Numbered from the stretch's first letter, positions 1-9,508 are shown. The stretch: 64,000 nucleotides of DNA from Pseudomonadota bacterium (GCA_019351895.1 JABBOH010000003.1:1-64000); one strand, 5' to 3'. The notes: a model not told the origin generated them from the sequence alone. Translations and numbers: made by a program.

Positions 1-303
1 ATCTGCCAATCGGGGCAAGGCGTGATGCTGATGGAGTTGGAAGACGGCACGATCCGCGCCGAGCCCATGGTGCCCAACGCCATCGTCTATGTGGCGCCGC
101 ATTGGATCCATCGCAGCGTCAATGTCGGCGCCACCCCCTTCATCACCCTGTTCTGCTATCCCGCCGATGCCGGCCAGGATTACGACATCATCGCCAAGGC
201 CGGCGGCATGAAGGAGCGCGTCGTGGACGACGGGCGCGGCGGCTGGAAACTTGCGCCCAATCCTCGCTACCGTGGCCGCGTGACGGCGACGGCCGAACCG
301 TGA
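1..303 (+). CDS. Glucose-6-phosphate isomerase, cupin type (3' part only)
   Basis: The frame is open from base 1, so the N-terminus lies outside the window; about 100 residues are visible. The visible part has the cupin signature of archaeal/rhizobial-type phosphoglucose isomerase: a beta-barrel segment with APHWIHRSVN (metal-ligand histidine region), then FCYPADAGQDYDII and a C-terminal NPRYRG. This family interconverts glucose-6-phosphate and fructose-6-phosphate in the cytoplasm with a bound metal, and is unrelated in fold to classical Pgi. Its TGA overlaps a GTG of the next gene (GTGA), so the two are likely translationally coupled in a sugar operon. The ORF-track start at base 22 is an internal GTG, not the real start. 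Confidence 0.8.
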   Translation: MCQSGQGVMLMELEDGTIRAEPMVPNAIVYVAPHWIHRSVNVGATPFITLFCYPADAGQDYDIIAKAGGMKERVVDDGRGGWKLAPNPRYRGRVTATAEP

Positions 304-1280
304 CCGCTCCCCTCAGCCCCGCCATGCAGCCGACGCTGCATTTCATCGGTGTCCCGACACGGCAATCCTCCATCATGTCGGTCTTTCCGCGTTGGGCAGA
401 GGCGCTGGGGCTAGGGCCTTGCGCGATCCACGGGATCGACCTTCCGCTGCACGCCCCGCCGGCGCAATATCGTGACGTGGTATCGTTCATCCGAAGCGAC
501 CCGCTTTCCATGGGCGCGCTGGTGACTGCGCATAAGATCGACCTGTTGCACGCGGCCGAAGACTTGTTCGACGACCTCGACCCGCATGCGCGTGCGCTGC
601 ACGAGGTGAGCTGCCTGTCGAAGCGTACCGGACGGTTGATCGGGCATGCGAAGGATCCGGTCTCCGCGCGGCTTGCGCTGGAACCGATCGTGCCGACCGG
701 GCATTGGCGGAAGACCGGTGCCGAGGCCTTCGTGCTCGGCGCGGGGGGCGCGACGACGGCCATCACCTGGAACCTCATGCAGCGGCACCATGGGGAGAAC
801 CGCCCGCGGCGCATCGTCGTCTCGGACGTGAATCCCGAACGCCTCATCATGCTGCGCAGGTTCCACGGAACGCTCGGCGCGTCGCTGCCGGTGGATTATG
901 TCCTGACGCGCACAAACGCCGACGCCGATGCCATCCTGCACGGCTTGCCCGATGGCTCTCTCGTTGTGAACGCCACCGGCCTTGGCAAGGACCGGCCGGG
1001 CTCTCCGCTCGGCGTCGAGGCGCTGTTCCCTCGGGGCGGCCTGGTCTGGGAGTTGAACTATCGGGGCGACCTGCTGTTTCTCGATCGCGCCGAGGAACAG
1101 GCGGACCGGCTGGCGCTCCGCACTTTCGATGGCTGGAACTACTTCCTGCATGGATGGACGCGGGTGATCGCCGAGGTCTTCGACGTGGAGATCGCGTCGT
1201 CCGGCCCTGACTTCGAGAGACTGTCAGCGGTCGCCGGCGGACCGCCGCGCCCGACCACCGGCAGCACGCGGGCACCGTGA
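300..1280 (+). CDS. Shikimate dehydrogenase-like (AroE family) oxidoreductase
   Basis: About 326 residues from the GTG overlapping the upstream stop; ATG at 324 (MQPTLHFIGVP) is an equally reasonable start. The N-terminal half has an AroE-type substrate domain with VTAHK (lysine retained) and HAKD (aspartate retained). The C-terminal half is a Rossmann NAD(P) domain with VLGAGGATTAITWNL. The usual N-terminal shikimate-contacting SxS context is not clear (QSSIMSVF instead). Since it sits in a sugar operon between a cupin isomerase and an RpiR regulator, I infer a dehydrogenase for a sugar-derived polyol or keto-acid rather than aromatic biosynthesis. The longer ORF-track start at 102 would overlap the upstream gene and is rejected. 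Confidence 0.75.
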   Translation: MTAPLSPAMQPTLHFIGVPTRQSSIMSVFPRWAEALGLGPCAIHGIDLPLHAPPAQYRDVVSFIRSDPLSMGALVTAHKIDLLHAAEDLFDDLDPHARALHEVSCLSKRTGRLIGHAKDPVSARLALEPIVPTGHWRKTGAEAFVLGAGGATTAITWNLMQRHHGENRPRRIVVSDVNPERLIMLRRFHGTLGASLPVDYVLTRTNADADAILHGLPDGSLVVNATGLGKDRPGSPLGVEALFPRGGLVWELNYRGDLLFLDRAEEQADRLALRTFDGWNYFLHGWTRVIAEVFDVEIASSGPDFERLSAVAGGPPRPTTGSTRAP

Positions 1281-2200
1281 TGTCAGCCTCCGGCACCGTC
1301 AACCGGCTGCTGCCCCTGAAACCCGGCCGCAATGTTCTCGAACTCATCCTCGTCAGCCTGCCGCAGCTCCGCAAATCGGACCGCCGCGTGGCCGAGCATA
1401 TCCTTTCCGATCCGCAGGCGGCGCTCGGCGCGACCGTCGCGGAGACCGCGCGCGGCGCCGGGGTCAGTGAGCCGACGGTCATGCGCTTCTGCGCGGCGCT
1501 CGGCTTCGATGGCTTCCAGGACTTCAAGCTCAAGCTCGCCCATAGCGCGGCCCTGGGCGTGCCGGCGACGCAATCCGTTCTGGATGCGACAGACTCGCCG
1601 CGTGCCATCACGGACAAGGTCTTCGACTATACGATGACGAGTCTCGATTGGGCCCGCGCGCGGCTCGATCATGATGCCGTGGCCCAGGCTATCGATATGC
1701 TGGCGGGCGCGCGGCGCATCGAGTTCTTCGGATTCGGCGCTTCGTGGATCGTTGCCGCCGACGCGCAGCAGAAGTTCCCGCTGTTCGGCGTGCCCTGTGT
1801 CGTCCATACCGACAGCCACCAGCAATTCATGGCCGCATCCATGATGCATTCGGGAGATGTGGCTGTTGCCATCTCCAACACTGGCGAGACCATTGGGCTG
1901 CTCGATATCATCGACGCGGCGAAAGGCGCGGGCGCCACCGTCCTCGGAATATCCGGCCGAACGGGACGGATGAGCAGCCTCTGCGATCTGTTGCTCGTGG
2001 TCGAGACGCTGGAGAACACCGATATCTTCACCCCGACGATCTCGCGGCTGGCGGCGCTCGTGCTCGTGGACATTCTGGCCGTGGGCGTCGCGATGCGCCG
2101 AGGGCCCGATCATCAGCATCGGCTTGCGGCGATGAAAAAGAACCTGCGCAAAATGCGTTCCGGTCCGGACGAGCCGAGTTTCGATGACGGAGATGAGTAG
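1280..2200 (+). CDS. MurR/RpiR family transcriptional regulator
   Basis: 306 residues. The N-terminal HTH_6 domain (about residues 15-90) contains VAETARGAGVSEPTVMRFCAALGF. A SIS phosphosugar-binding domain follows (about 125-260: FFGFGASWIVAADAQQKF, ISNTGETIGLLDIIDAA). Members bind DNA upstream of sugar catabolic genes and respond to phosphosugars. Its ATG overlaps the stop of the AroE-like gene by one base, so it is co-transcribed with it. It is the first of two RpiR regulators in this locus and probably controls some of the surrounding genes; its target site is not identified. Confidence 0.9.
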   Translation: MSASGTVNRLLPLKPGRNVLELILVSLPQLRKSDRRVAEHILSDPQAALGATVAETARGAGVSEPTVMRFCAALGFDGFQDFKLKLAHSAALGVPATQSVLDATDSPRAITDKVFDYTMTSLDWARARLDHDAVAQAIDMLAGARRIEFFGFGASWIVAADAQQKFPLFGVPCVVHTDSHQQFMAASMMHSGDVAVAISNTGETIGLLDIIDAAKGAGATVLGISGRTGRMSSLCDLLLVVETLENTDIFTPTISRLAALVLVDILAVGVAMRRGPDHQHRLAAMKKNLRKMRSGPDEPSFDDGDE

Positions 2201-2357
2201 CGCCTGCGGAATCGTCCGCACGCATCACGGCATCGAACGCGAGACCGTGATCGGCTGAAGCAAATCCTTCCGGCCTTGATCTGCCGGGATGCGTGTATGA
2301 TAACGCGACGGCGAGGGTCGGCTGACCCGCAATCTTCGCTCGCGGGGGAGAACCAAG

Positions 2358-3782
2358 ATGAACGCTGTTCCACCGCCAAATCGCGCCGCTATCGACGCTC
2401 TGCTGGCCGCGCTGCCCGCCGATCTCGTGCTGACCGCCACGGAAGATCTCGGACGCTTCAGCCGCGACTGGTCCGGTGACTATCATGGCCGCCCGCTTGC
2501 GGTCGCGCGGCCGCGCGACACCGCGGAAGTTTCGCTCGTGCTGCAGCATTGCCACCGGCTGCGCATCCCCGTGGTGCCGCAGGGGGGCCTGACGGGGCTC
2601 GTCGGCGGCGGCGTACCGGCGGACAAGGCCGAGCTTGTTCTAAGCCTCGAGCGCATGAACAAGGTGCGGCGGGTCGATCCCTTCGACTTCGCCATGATCG
2701 TGGAAGCCGGCTGCGTTCTGGAGGTCGCCAAGCAGGCGGCGGACGCGGCAGGCTGCCTGCTGCCGATCACCTTCGGCGCGCAGGGCAGTTGCAGGATCGG
2801 CGGCAACGTGGCCACCAACGCAGGCGGCTTCAACGTGCTGCGCTACGGCATGACGCGCGATCTCGTCCTCGGGCTCGAGGTCGTGCTGGCGGACGGGCGC
2901 ATCTGGAACGGCCTCAAGCTGCTGCGAAAGGACAATCGCGGATACGACCTCAAGCAGATGTTCATCGGCAGCGAAGGCACGCTCGGCGTGGTTACCGCAG
3001 CGGCGCTCAAGCTGTTTCCACGACCTGAGCAAGTCGAGACGGCGCTTGTGGCTCTCAGCAGCGTTCCCGACGCGATCGCCTTCTACGCGCATGTGCGCGC
3101 CGCCTGCAGCGACCTCGCCACCGCCTTCGAGTTGCTGATGCGACGCACGATCGATGTGTCGCTCACGGCCGATGAGCGGCTCGCCGACCCCTTCCCGGAG
3201 AAGTTTCCCGTCTACGTGCTGCTGGAGCTTTCCTGCGGCGCTGGGATCGATCTTCGCGCGCTGCTGGAAGGGGCGCTGGTCTCGGCAGGCGACATGCTGC
3301 TCGACGCCGTCATCGCTTCCAGTCAGGAACAGGCGGCGCGTCTCTGGCGGCTGCGTGAGACCATGGTGGAGAAGCAGGGCGGCGGAGAGCCCTATCTCCG
3401 CACCGATGTGTCACTCCCCATTTCACAGATTCCGGCCTTCGTGGCGGCTGTAGAAACAACCATGGCAGAAGGCTTTCCGCAGTCGGGGATCAATATCTAC
3501 GGCCATATCGGCGACGGCAATCTGCATATCAACGTCATCCCTCCGCGCGGCTTGGAGCGTGAAGCCCGTGCCGCGCTGATCCACGACGCCGAGACGACGC
3601 TATTCGGGGTGCTCGACCAGTTCGGCGGCAGCATCAGCGCCGAGCACGGGATCGGGCGCGCGAAGCGGCCGGCTTTTCTGGAACGCGTCGACGAGGTCTC
3701 GCTCGACATCATGATGCGGCTGAAATCGGTGCTGGATCCGGACGGCATACTGAGCGCCGGACGGCTGCTGCCGTCGCCATGA
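2358..3782 (+). CDS. FAD-binding oxidase (GlcD / D-lactate dehydrogenase family)
   Basis: 474 residues, ATG preceded by GGGGGAGAA. PCMH-type FAD domain at the N-terminus (PQGGLTGLVGGG; GNVATNAGGFNVLRYGMTRD) and the FAD-oxidase C domain with YGHIGDGNLHINV and EHGIGRAKRPAFL. This matches the D-2-hydroxyacid dehydrogenase group (GlcD, D-lactate and D-2-hydroxyglutarate dehydrogenases), which oxidise a 2-hydroxyacid to a 2-oxoacid. Beside an aldehyde dehydrogenase and a phosphoglycolate-phosphatase-like gene, glycolate or another sugar-derived hydroxyacid is a reasonable guess. GlcE and GlcF partners are absent, which argues for a single-subunit enzyme. Substrate uncertain. Confidence 0.88.
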   Translation: MNAVPPPNRAAIDALLAALPADLVLTATEDLGRFSRDWSGDYHGRPLAVARPRDTAEVSLVLQHCHRLRIPVVPQGGLTGLVGGGVPADKAELVLSLERMNKVRRVDPFDFAMIVEAGCVLEVAKQAADAAGCLLPITFGAQGSCRIGGNVATNAGGFNVLRYGMTRDLVLGLEVVLADGRIWNGLKLLRKDNRGYDLKQMFIGSEGTLGVVTAAALKLFPRPEQVETALVALSSVPDAIAFYAHVRAACSDLATAFELLMRRTIDVSLTADERLADPFPEKFPVYVLLELSCGAGIDLRALLEGALVSAGDMLLDAVIASSQEQAARLWRLRETMVEKQGGGEPYLRTDVSLPISQIPAFVAAVETTMAEGFPQSGINIYGHIGDGNLHINVIPPRGLEREARAALIHDAETTLFGVLDQFGGSISAEHGIGRAKRPAFLERVDEVSLDIMMRLKSVLDPDGILSAGRLLPSP

Positions 3783-3809
3783 AGCAAGCAGAGATGGGAG
3801 AGGTCGATC

Positions 3810-4793
3810 ATGCGGACACGGACGTTTGGACGCACGGGACGGGCGGTCAGCGAAATCGGCTTTGGCGCCTGGGCCATCGGCGCAAGCTGGGGGCAGGTTG
3901 ACGACACGGCGGCGAAGCAGGCGCTGCACGCGGCGCTGGATGCCGGCGTCACCTTCATCGATACCGCGGATGTCTATGGCGACGGCCATTCCGAGCAGTT
4001 GATCGCGGGCGTCCTGAAAGAGCGCGGCGAGAGGCCCTATGTCGCGACGAAAGCGGGCCGCCGCCTGCCTAAGCAGGTCGTCGAGGGCTATTCGCTCGAG
4101 AACCTGACGGGCTGGATCGAGCGCAGCCTGCGCAACCTCGATGTCGAGACACTCGATCTCGTCCAGCTGCATTGCCCGCCCACGGACCTATACTATCACG
4201 CCGAGGTGTTCGGCTTCCTCGACAGGCTGAAGGCGCAAGGCAAGATCCGCGACTACGGCGTCAGCGTCGAACGTGTCGAGGAGGCGCTGAAGGCGATCGA
4301 GTTTCCGGGCGTCGTCAGCGTGCAAATCATCTTCAACATCTTCCGCCAGCGTCCGGCTGGGCTATTCTTCGAGCAGGCGCGCAAGCGGGACGTTGCTGTC
4401 ATAGCGCGTGTACCTTTGGCAAGCGGCCTGCTCTCCGGCAAGTTCCGCTCCGACACGACGTTCGAGGATACGGACCACCGGCAGTTCAACCGCAACGGCG
4501 AGGCCTTCGACGTGGGCGAGACCTTCTCGGGCGTGCCCTATGAGGTGGGCCTGAAGGCCGTGGACCGCCTGCGGCCGCTGGTGGGCGGCGACACCACGAT
4601 GGCCCGGTTCGCGCTCCGCTGGATCCTGATGTTCGATGCCGTCACCGTCGCCATTCCCGGCGCACGCACGCCAGAGCAGGCGAAGTCAAATGCCGCCGCT
4701 GCTGCTCTGCCGCCGCTGCCGGACGAGGTGATGGGCGAACTGCAGCGCATTTACGACGAGGACATCCGGCCGCACGTCCACGCGCGCTGGTAG
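3810..4793 (+). CDS. Aldo/keto reductase
   Basis: 327 residues, start ATG with GGGAGAGG upstream. A TIM-barrel AKR with the full catalytic tetrad visible: Asp and Tyr in FIDTADVYGDGHSE, Lys in YVATKAG, His in LVQLHCPP. The C-terminal NADP-binding segment IPGARTPEQAKSNAAA is typical of the aryl-alcohol/YghZ-type AKR subgroup. In sugar operons such proteins often oxidise aldoses to lactones or reduce sugar aldehydes. It lies 27 bp after the flavoprotein and just before a lactonase-like gene, which fits aldose oxidation followed by lactone hydrolysis (inference). Confidence 0.9.
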   Translation: MRTRTFGRTGRAVSEIGFGAWAIGASWGQVDDTAAKQALHAALDAGVTFIDTADVYGDGHSEQLIAGVLKERGERPYVATKAGRRLPKQVVEGYSLENLTGWIERSLRNLDVETLDLVQLHCPPTDLYYHAEVFGFLDRLKAQGKIRDYGVSVERVEEALKAIEFPGVVSVQIIFNIFRQRPAGLFFEQARKRDVAVIARVPLASGLLSGKFRSDTTFEDTDHRQFNRNGEAFDVGETFSGVPYEVGLKAVDRLRPLVGGDTTMARFALRWILMFDAVTVAIPGARTPEQAKSNAAAAALPPLPDEVMGELQRIYDEDIRPHVHARW

Positions 4794-4836
4794 CGCAGAC
4801 GCCCGGGGTCCTTCTCCCACAGCCGCGGATTCAGTC

Positions 4837-5694
4837 ATGGCATCGCCGATCATCGACGCGCATCAGCACTTCTGGGATCCGGATCAAGGTGACTACGGCT
4901 GGCTCAGCGGTCCCTTCCAGCCGATCCGCCGAATCTTCGGGCCGGATGATCTGGCGCCGTCCGTCGCCGAGTTCGGCATCGGCGGCACCGTACTGGTGCA
5001 GACCCAACACAGCTTGGCCGAAAGCTGGGAGTTCCTCGCAATCGCCGAACGCACGACGTTTGTCGCCGGCGTCGTCGCCTGGGTCGACCTCACCGATCCG
5101 GCGGTGGCCGAAACTCTGGCGCGTCTGAGGACGAGCGCCGGCGGCAGGTGGCTCGTCGGCATCCGTCACCTGCTGCATTTGGAAGCCGATGCTCAGTGGC
5201 TGCTGCGGCCCGATGTTCGACGAGGACTGGCGGCCGTCGCCGATGCGGGGCTCGTCTACGACCTCGTCGGCAACAGCACGCATCTCCCGGCGATGTTGCG
5301 CACCGTCGAAGACTTTCCGCAGTTGCGCTTCGTGCTGGATCACATCGCCAAGCCGGACATCAAGCACGCGGCCCGAGAGCCATGGACCACGCTGATGCGC
5401 GGCTTCACCCCACACCGGGATCACGTGTGGTGCAAACTCTCCGGCATGATCACGGAATCCGATTGGGGCCGTTGGTCGCCTGAGGACCTGAAACCCTATG
5501 TGATGGAGGCGCTCCGCATCTTCGGCTGGAACCGCTGCATGTTTGGGACCGACTGGCCGGTCTGCCTCGTCGCCGGAAGCTATGCCCAGGTTGTCAGCGC
5601 ACTCCGCAGCTGTCTCATTGACCTCGACGACACTCAACACGCGCAGATCTTCGGCCGGTCCGCGATTGAGGCCTACCGCCTTCCAGAGCTTTGA
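4837..5694 (+). CDS. Amidohydrolase family protein, sugar-lactonase-like (COG3618)
   Basis: 285 residues. Starts with IIDAHQHFWDP, the metal-binding HxH of the amidohydrolase TIM barrel. Ends with FGTDWPVC, carrying the conserved catalytic Asp, and has LVGIRHLLH and FVLDHIAKPDI in between. This is the L-fucono-1,5-lactonase / 2-pyrone-4,6-dicarboxylate hydrolase group, which opens sugar or pyrone lactones. Placed between an aldo/keto reductase and a sugar importer, a sugar lactonase is the better guess. No strong Shine-Dalgarno is seen before the ATG, so coupling to the upstream gene is possible. Confidence 0.85.
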   Translation: MASPIIDAHQHFWDPDQGDYGWLSGPFQPIRRIFGPDDLAPSVAEFGIGGTVLVQTQHSLAESWEFLAIAERTTFVAGVVAWVDLTDPAVAETLARLRTSAGGRWLVGIRHLLHLEADAQWLLRPDVRRGLAAVADAGLVYDLVGNSTHLPAMLRTVEDFPQLRFVLDHIAKPDIKHAAREPWTTLMRGFTPHRDHVWCKLSGMITESDWGRWSPEDLKPYVMEALRIFGWNRCMFGTDWPVCLVAGSYAQVVSALRSCLIDLDDTQHAQIFGRSAIEAYRLPEL

Positions 5695-5818
5695 CGGCTC
5701 ACAATTTGTAGTTTCTCTTCAAATATGGCGCCCGGTAGACCCTGAGGCCGTTGACGACGGCGTTTTGACACGCTTAAGATGTAGATAATCTAGAAATGCC
5801 TTGATGAAGGGGCAGCAC

Positions 5819-6916
5819 ATGGGAGAACCTATGACACTCGATCAATTCGCGCTCTCGCGCCGACGGCTGCTGGCGGCGGCAGGGGCCACTGTCGCGACGG
5901 GTCTTGCTACGACCTCGGCCTTTGCGCAGGGCAAGCCATTCGTTCCGTACAGCAACAAGAGCCTCGACTACTACTTCTTCGTGGTGCAGCAGGATGCGGT
6001 TCGCCGCGCCGTGGAGGCGCAGGGCTGGACGTTCCAGGCCGTCAACGCAAGCTTCGACAACACCGTGCAACTGCAGCAGTGGGCCAGCCTGCTTTTGCGC
6101 AGCCCCGCCGCAATCATCAGCGATCCGATCGACAGCCAGGCGATCGTCAGCGCAATCCGGCGCTACAACTTCAAGCACATTCCAGTCGGTATCATCGACA
6201 CGCCGGCAACGGGCGGCGATGTCGCCATCACCGTCGACTTTGACAACCGCCAGGGCGGCGTCATGGCGGCACAGCAGATCGTGAACGCCCTCAAGGCACG
6301 CTACGGCTCGCCTCGCGGCATCGTGCTGAACTGCTACGGCGCGCTGCAGAGCGTCGCCTGGAGACTCCGCAAGGAGGGCTTCGATGCCGAAATGAAGAAA
6401 TACCCCAACATCACTCTGCTCGACCGCCCAACAGAGGGGTTGCTCAACAATATGTTGAGCGTCACGATCTCGACCTTATCCGAACATTCCAATCTCGATG
6501 CGGTTCATGCGCCGAGCGACACGCCGTCTCGCGGCATCGTCACGGCGTTGCAGCAGCGCGGGCGCTGGAAAAAACGCGACGAGAAGGGGCACGTCATCTT
6601 CGTCAATATCGACGGCGAGCCGATCGGCCTGCAGTGGATCAAGGAAGGCTACATGGACGCCGACATCTCGCAGGACCCGATCGCTTACGCGCAGATCACG
6701 GTCGATATGCTGTCGAAATACGCGATGCACAAACAGGCTGTGCCGCTCGGCCCTTACGAGAACAAGAATTACTATTGGGAGAAAGGCGAGATCGCAAAAT
6801 CGGCATCCGGCCCGTCGCTTGTGATTCCGCCCGTCGTCGTCAACGATAAGAACGTGGACGACCCTCGCCTGTGGGGCAATGTCGCCTACAACAAGTGGGG
6901 CCTGCATTACACCTAA
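5819..6916 (+). CDS. Sugar ABC transporter periplasmic substrate-binding protein, Tat-type signal
   Basis: About 365 residues. The start is chosen at ATG 5819 because AAGGGG lies 7 bases upstream; TTG 5801, ATG 5804 and ATG 5831 are alternatives. The N-terminus has a twin-arginine-like signal, LSRRRLLAAAGATVATG, with cleavage likely after FAQG. The body is a periplasmic-binding-protein-1/Peripla_BP_4 fold (IISDPIDSQAIVSAI; TVDFDNRQGGVMAAQQI) of the ribose/xylose type. It would capture a sugar in the periplasm and hand it to the ATPase/permease pair encoded directly downstream. The ligand is not predictable from sequence. Confidence 0.88.
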   Translation: MGEPMTLDQFALSRRRLLAAAGATVATGLATTSAFAQGKPFVPYSNKSLDYYFFVVQQDAVRRAVEAQGWTFQAVNASFDNTVQLQQWASLLLRSPAAIISDPIDSQAIVSAIRRYNFKHIPVGIIDTPATGGDVAITVDFDNRQGGVMAAQQIVNALKARYGSPRGIVLNCYGALQSVAWRLRKEGFDAEMKKYPNITLLDRPTEGLLNNMLSVTISTLSEHSNLDAVHAPSDTPSRGIVTALQQRGRWKKRDEKGHVIFVNIDGEPIGLQWIKEGYMDADISQDPIAYAQITVDMLSKYAMHKQAVPLGPYENKNYYWEKGEIAKSASGPSLVIPPVVVNDKNVDDPRLWGNVAYNKWGLHYT

Positions 6917-6926
6917 GCTCGGAACC

Positions 6927-8471
6927 ATGACCGCCATCGCACCCGGTTCCGAGGCGCCCCGCGACCCTATCCTCAGGGTCACGGGCCTGACCAAGGAGTA
7001 TCACGACTTCGCGGCTCTGCGCGATGTCTCCTTCGACATCCGGCGCGGCAGCATCCACGGCCTGCTGGGCGAGAACGGCGCGGGAAAGTCCACGCTCGTC
7101 GGCCTCATCGCCGGGATGCGCGTGCCGACGCGCGGCAGGATCCTGCTCGATGGCCGCGAGGTCCAGGGCTTGGACGTGAAGGCGGCGGAGCAGGCCGGGG
7201 TGTTCCTGGTGACGCAGGAGCCGATGATCGTCGGACAGATCACAGTGGCCGAAAACCTGCTTCTCGGCCATTGGCCGCAACAGGGTGGCGTCATCAACTG
7301 GAAGGAGCTGCGGCGGCAGGCTCGCCGCATGCTCGAAGGCACGGATATCGATCCCGAGGCACTCGCCGAGAACTTGAGCGCGGTCAATCGCCGCAAGCTC
7401 AACATTCTCCGTGCGCTGTTCAGCGGCGGGCGCCTGATTATTCTTGATGAGCCAACCGCCGCGCTGACCGTGGACGACCGGACGGTGCTGTTCGACTTCA
7501 TGCGAAAGCTGCGTGAGCAGGGCATCACCTTCGTGTTCATCTCCCACTACAACGAGGAAATCCTCGATATCTGCGACGCTGTCACGGTACTGCGCAACGG
7601 ACGCCTCGCGGGCAGCAGCGACGATATCTCGACCATGAACTCGGCACGCCTTTCGGAACTGGTTCTGGGGCGTGATCTGCAGCTTTTCGAGCGCCGGACG
7701 GCTGGCGTGGCGGCACCCACGGAGGCAGGCTTTCGCGTCCGCGGGGTGAAGGCGCCGCTTGTCGACATCGTGGAGTTCGCCATCCGCCCCGGGGAGGTCG
7801 TGGGTTTCGCGGGACTTCCCGGGTCGGGCGCGAAGGAGTTCGCCCAGACGCTGTTCGGGCTCAACCCCGCCGAGACCGGCGTGATGCGTCTTGCCACCGA
7901 TGGCGGCGAGACGCCCCTGCCTCCCGGGCCGCCCGAGGCCCTGGCGCGCGGCATCGCCTACCTGTCGGATGATCGGCGGCGCGACGGCCTCGTGGCGTCG
8001 CTGTCTATCGGCGACAACCTCTCGCTCTCCAGCCTGCCCGTCCTGTCCCGCCTCGGCTTCGTGAAGCGGCGCGCGGAAGCCGGTCTGATCCGGCGATATT
8101 TTCGCGAGATGGGCGTAAAGGCGCCCGATCCGGCGGTCTCCATCGATACGCTGAGCGGCGGCAACCAGCAGAAGGTGTGCCTCGGCAGACTTCTCGCGAC
8201 GAAGCCGAGCGTCCTGATCCTCGACGAGCCGACGCGCGGCATCGATGTCGGCGTCAAGGAAGACGTGCATCGCATGGTGGATAAGCTGACCCAGGAAGGT
8301 CTGAGCGTCATCGTCGTCACCGCGGACCTGGGCGAGATGTCCCGCGTCGTGGATCGGGTCTGCATTTTCTCGGGCGGCACCATCGTCGAGACATTGCATG
8401 CGCCCGACATCACCAAGGAGCGCCTGCTCAAAGCCGCTTTCAATCGGCGCGACGCGCGCGCCCTCGCCTAG
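6927..8471 (+). CDS. Sugar ABC transporter ATP-binding protein (RbsA/XylG type, two NBDs)
   Basis: 514 residues from ATG 6927, ten bases after the binding-protein stop; the ORF-track start at 6879 would overlap that gene. It is a duplicated ABC ATPase. NBD1 has Walker A GENGAGKST and Walker B LIILDEPTAAL. NBD2 has the degenerate loop FAGLPGSGAKEF, then signature LSGGNQQKV and Walker B VLILDEPTRGIDVG. The asymmetry (degenerate P-loop in NBD2) is normal for carbohydrate-uptake CUT2 ATPases. It pairs with the permease starting 11 bases downstream. Confidence 0.93.
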   Translation: MTAIAPGSEAPRDPILRVTGLTKEYHDFAALRDVSFDIRRGSIHGLLGENGAGKSTLVGLIAGMRVPTRGRILLDGREVQGLDVKAAEQAGVFLVTQEPMIVGQITVAENLLLGHWPQQGGVINWKELRRQARRMLEGTDIDPEALAENLSAVNRRKLNILRALFSGGRLIILDEPTAALTVDDRTVLFDFMRKLREQGITFVFISHYNEEILDICDAVTVLRNGRLAGSSDDISTMNSARLSELVLGRDLQLFERRTAGVAAPTEAGFRVRGVKAPLVDIVEFAIRPGEVVGFAGLPGSGAKEFAQTLFGLNPAETGVMRLATDGGETPLPPGPPEALARGIAYLSDDRRRDGLVASLSIGDNLSLSSLPVLSRLGFVKRRAEAGLIRRYFREMGVKAPDPAVSIDTLSGGNQQKVCLGRLLATKPSVLILDEPTRGIDVGVKEDVHRMVDKLTQEGLSVIVVTADLGEMSRVVDRVCIFSGGTIVETLHAPDITKERLLKAAFNRRDARALA

Positions 8472-8482
8472 AAGGTCGTCCG

Positions 8483-9508
8483 ATGTCCCAGAACGCCTCT
8501 CCGCCCGGAACAGCCGTCATGCCGCAACCGCAGCCGCAAACCCGTGGCGCCGGGGGCAGCCGGGGCGCGCTGCGCTGGATGCTGCAGAACGTCGTCTGGC
8601 TGTGGCTCGTCGGGCTGATCGTCATCTTCGGCGTGCTGAACAACTTCTTTTTCACGGTGGCCAATCTCCAGAACATTCTGATCCAGGCGACAGTGCTGGG
8701 GCTGCTGGCCCTTGCCGTCTCGCTCCCGCTTCTCGTCGCGGAGATCGACCTCTCGATTGCCAGCAACATGGGCTTCTCCTCGGTCGTGGGCGCCATGCTG
8801 CTGAGCGGCACTCACCTGCCCTGGTGGCTCGGCATGCTGATCGGCATCGCGGCGGGCGCGCTCATCGGCCTGTTCAACGGGCTCTGCATCACGCGGCTGC
8901 GCATGGTGTCGCTCATCGAGACGCTGGCGATGATGATCATCCTGCAGGGCGCGCTACTGGCCATCACCCACGGCAACACGATCACCGACATGCCGATGGC
9001 CTATGACTGGATCGGTCAGGCGAACGTCCTCGGCTGGCCCGTCATGCCGATCATCTTCGCGCTGGCCCTCATCGCGGTCGCTGTCGTGCTGCGCGCCACA
9101 GTCTTCGGGCGCAGCGTCTATGCGGTGGGCGGCAACGCGCTCGCCGCCGCGACCGCCGGGATCCGCGTCAACCGGATCAAGATCCTCGCCTTCACCGCCT
9201 CGGGCTTCCTCTCCGCGGTCGCCGGCTACCTTCTCGCGGCGTGGCAGATGGCGATCACCTCCAACCAGGGCGCGGGGTTCCTACTCTATGCCATCGCAGC
9301 CCCGATTATCGGCGGCGTGAGCGTATTTGGCGGGCGTGGACGCGTCATCGGCATTCTCGGCGGGGTGCTGCTCCTCACCGTGATCCATGTCGGGCTGTCG
9401 ATCGTCAACGTCCCGTCCTTCTATGTCGACATGATCGGCGGATTGGCGATCTTCGTCGCGGTCGCGATCGACGCGATGCGCGTCCGGCTGTCCGCGGGCG
9501 CGGCGTGA
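8483..9508 (+). CDS. Sugar ABC transporter permease (RbsC/XylH type)
   Basis: 341 residues with a short Gly/Pro/Gln-rich cytosolic N-terminus followed by about nine to ten hydrophobic segments of the BPD_transp_2 family (VYAVGGNALAAATAGIRV is the conserved cytoplasmic loop that contacts the ATPase). It forms the inner-membrane channel, probably as a homodimer. Weak GAAGG upstream of the ATG. Part of the binding protein-ATPase-permease unit of this catabolic locus. Confidence 0.92.
   Translation: MSQNASPPGTAVMPQPQPQTRGAGGSRGALRWMLQNVVWLWLVGLIVIFGVLNNFFFTVANLQNILIQATVLGLLALAVSLPLLVAEIDLSIASNMGFSSVVGAMLLSGTHLPWWLGMLIGIAAGALIGLFNGLCITRLRMVSLIETLAMMIILQGALLAITHGNTITDMPMAYDWIGQANVLGWPVMPIIFALALIAVAVVLRATVFGRSVYAVGGNALAAATAGIRVNRIKILAFTASGFLSAVAGYLLAAWQMAITSNQGAGFLLYAIAAPIIGGVSVFGGRGRVIGILGGVLLLTVIHVGLSIVNVPSFYVDMIGGLAIFVAVAIDAMRVRLSAGAA

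Noticed and set aside
6840-8399. 519-aa minus-strand ORF
   Set aside because: Antisense to the sugar ABC ATPase, whose motifs are intact.
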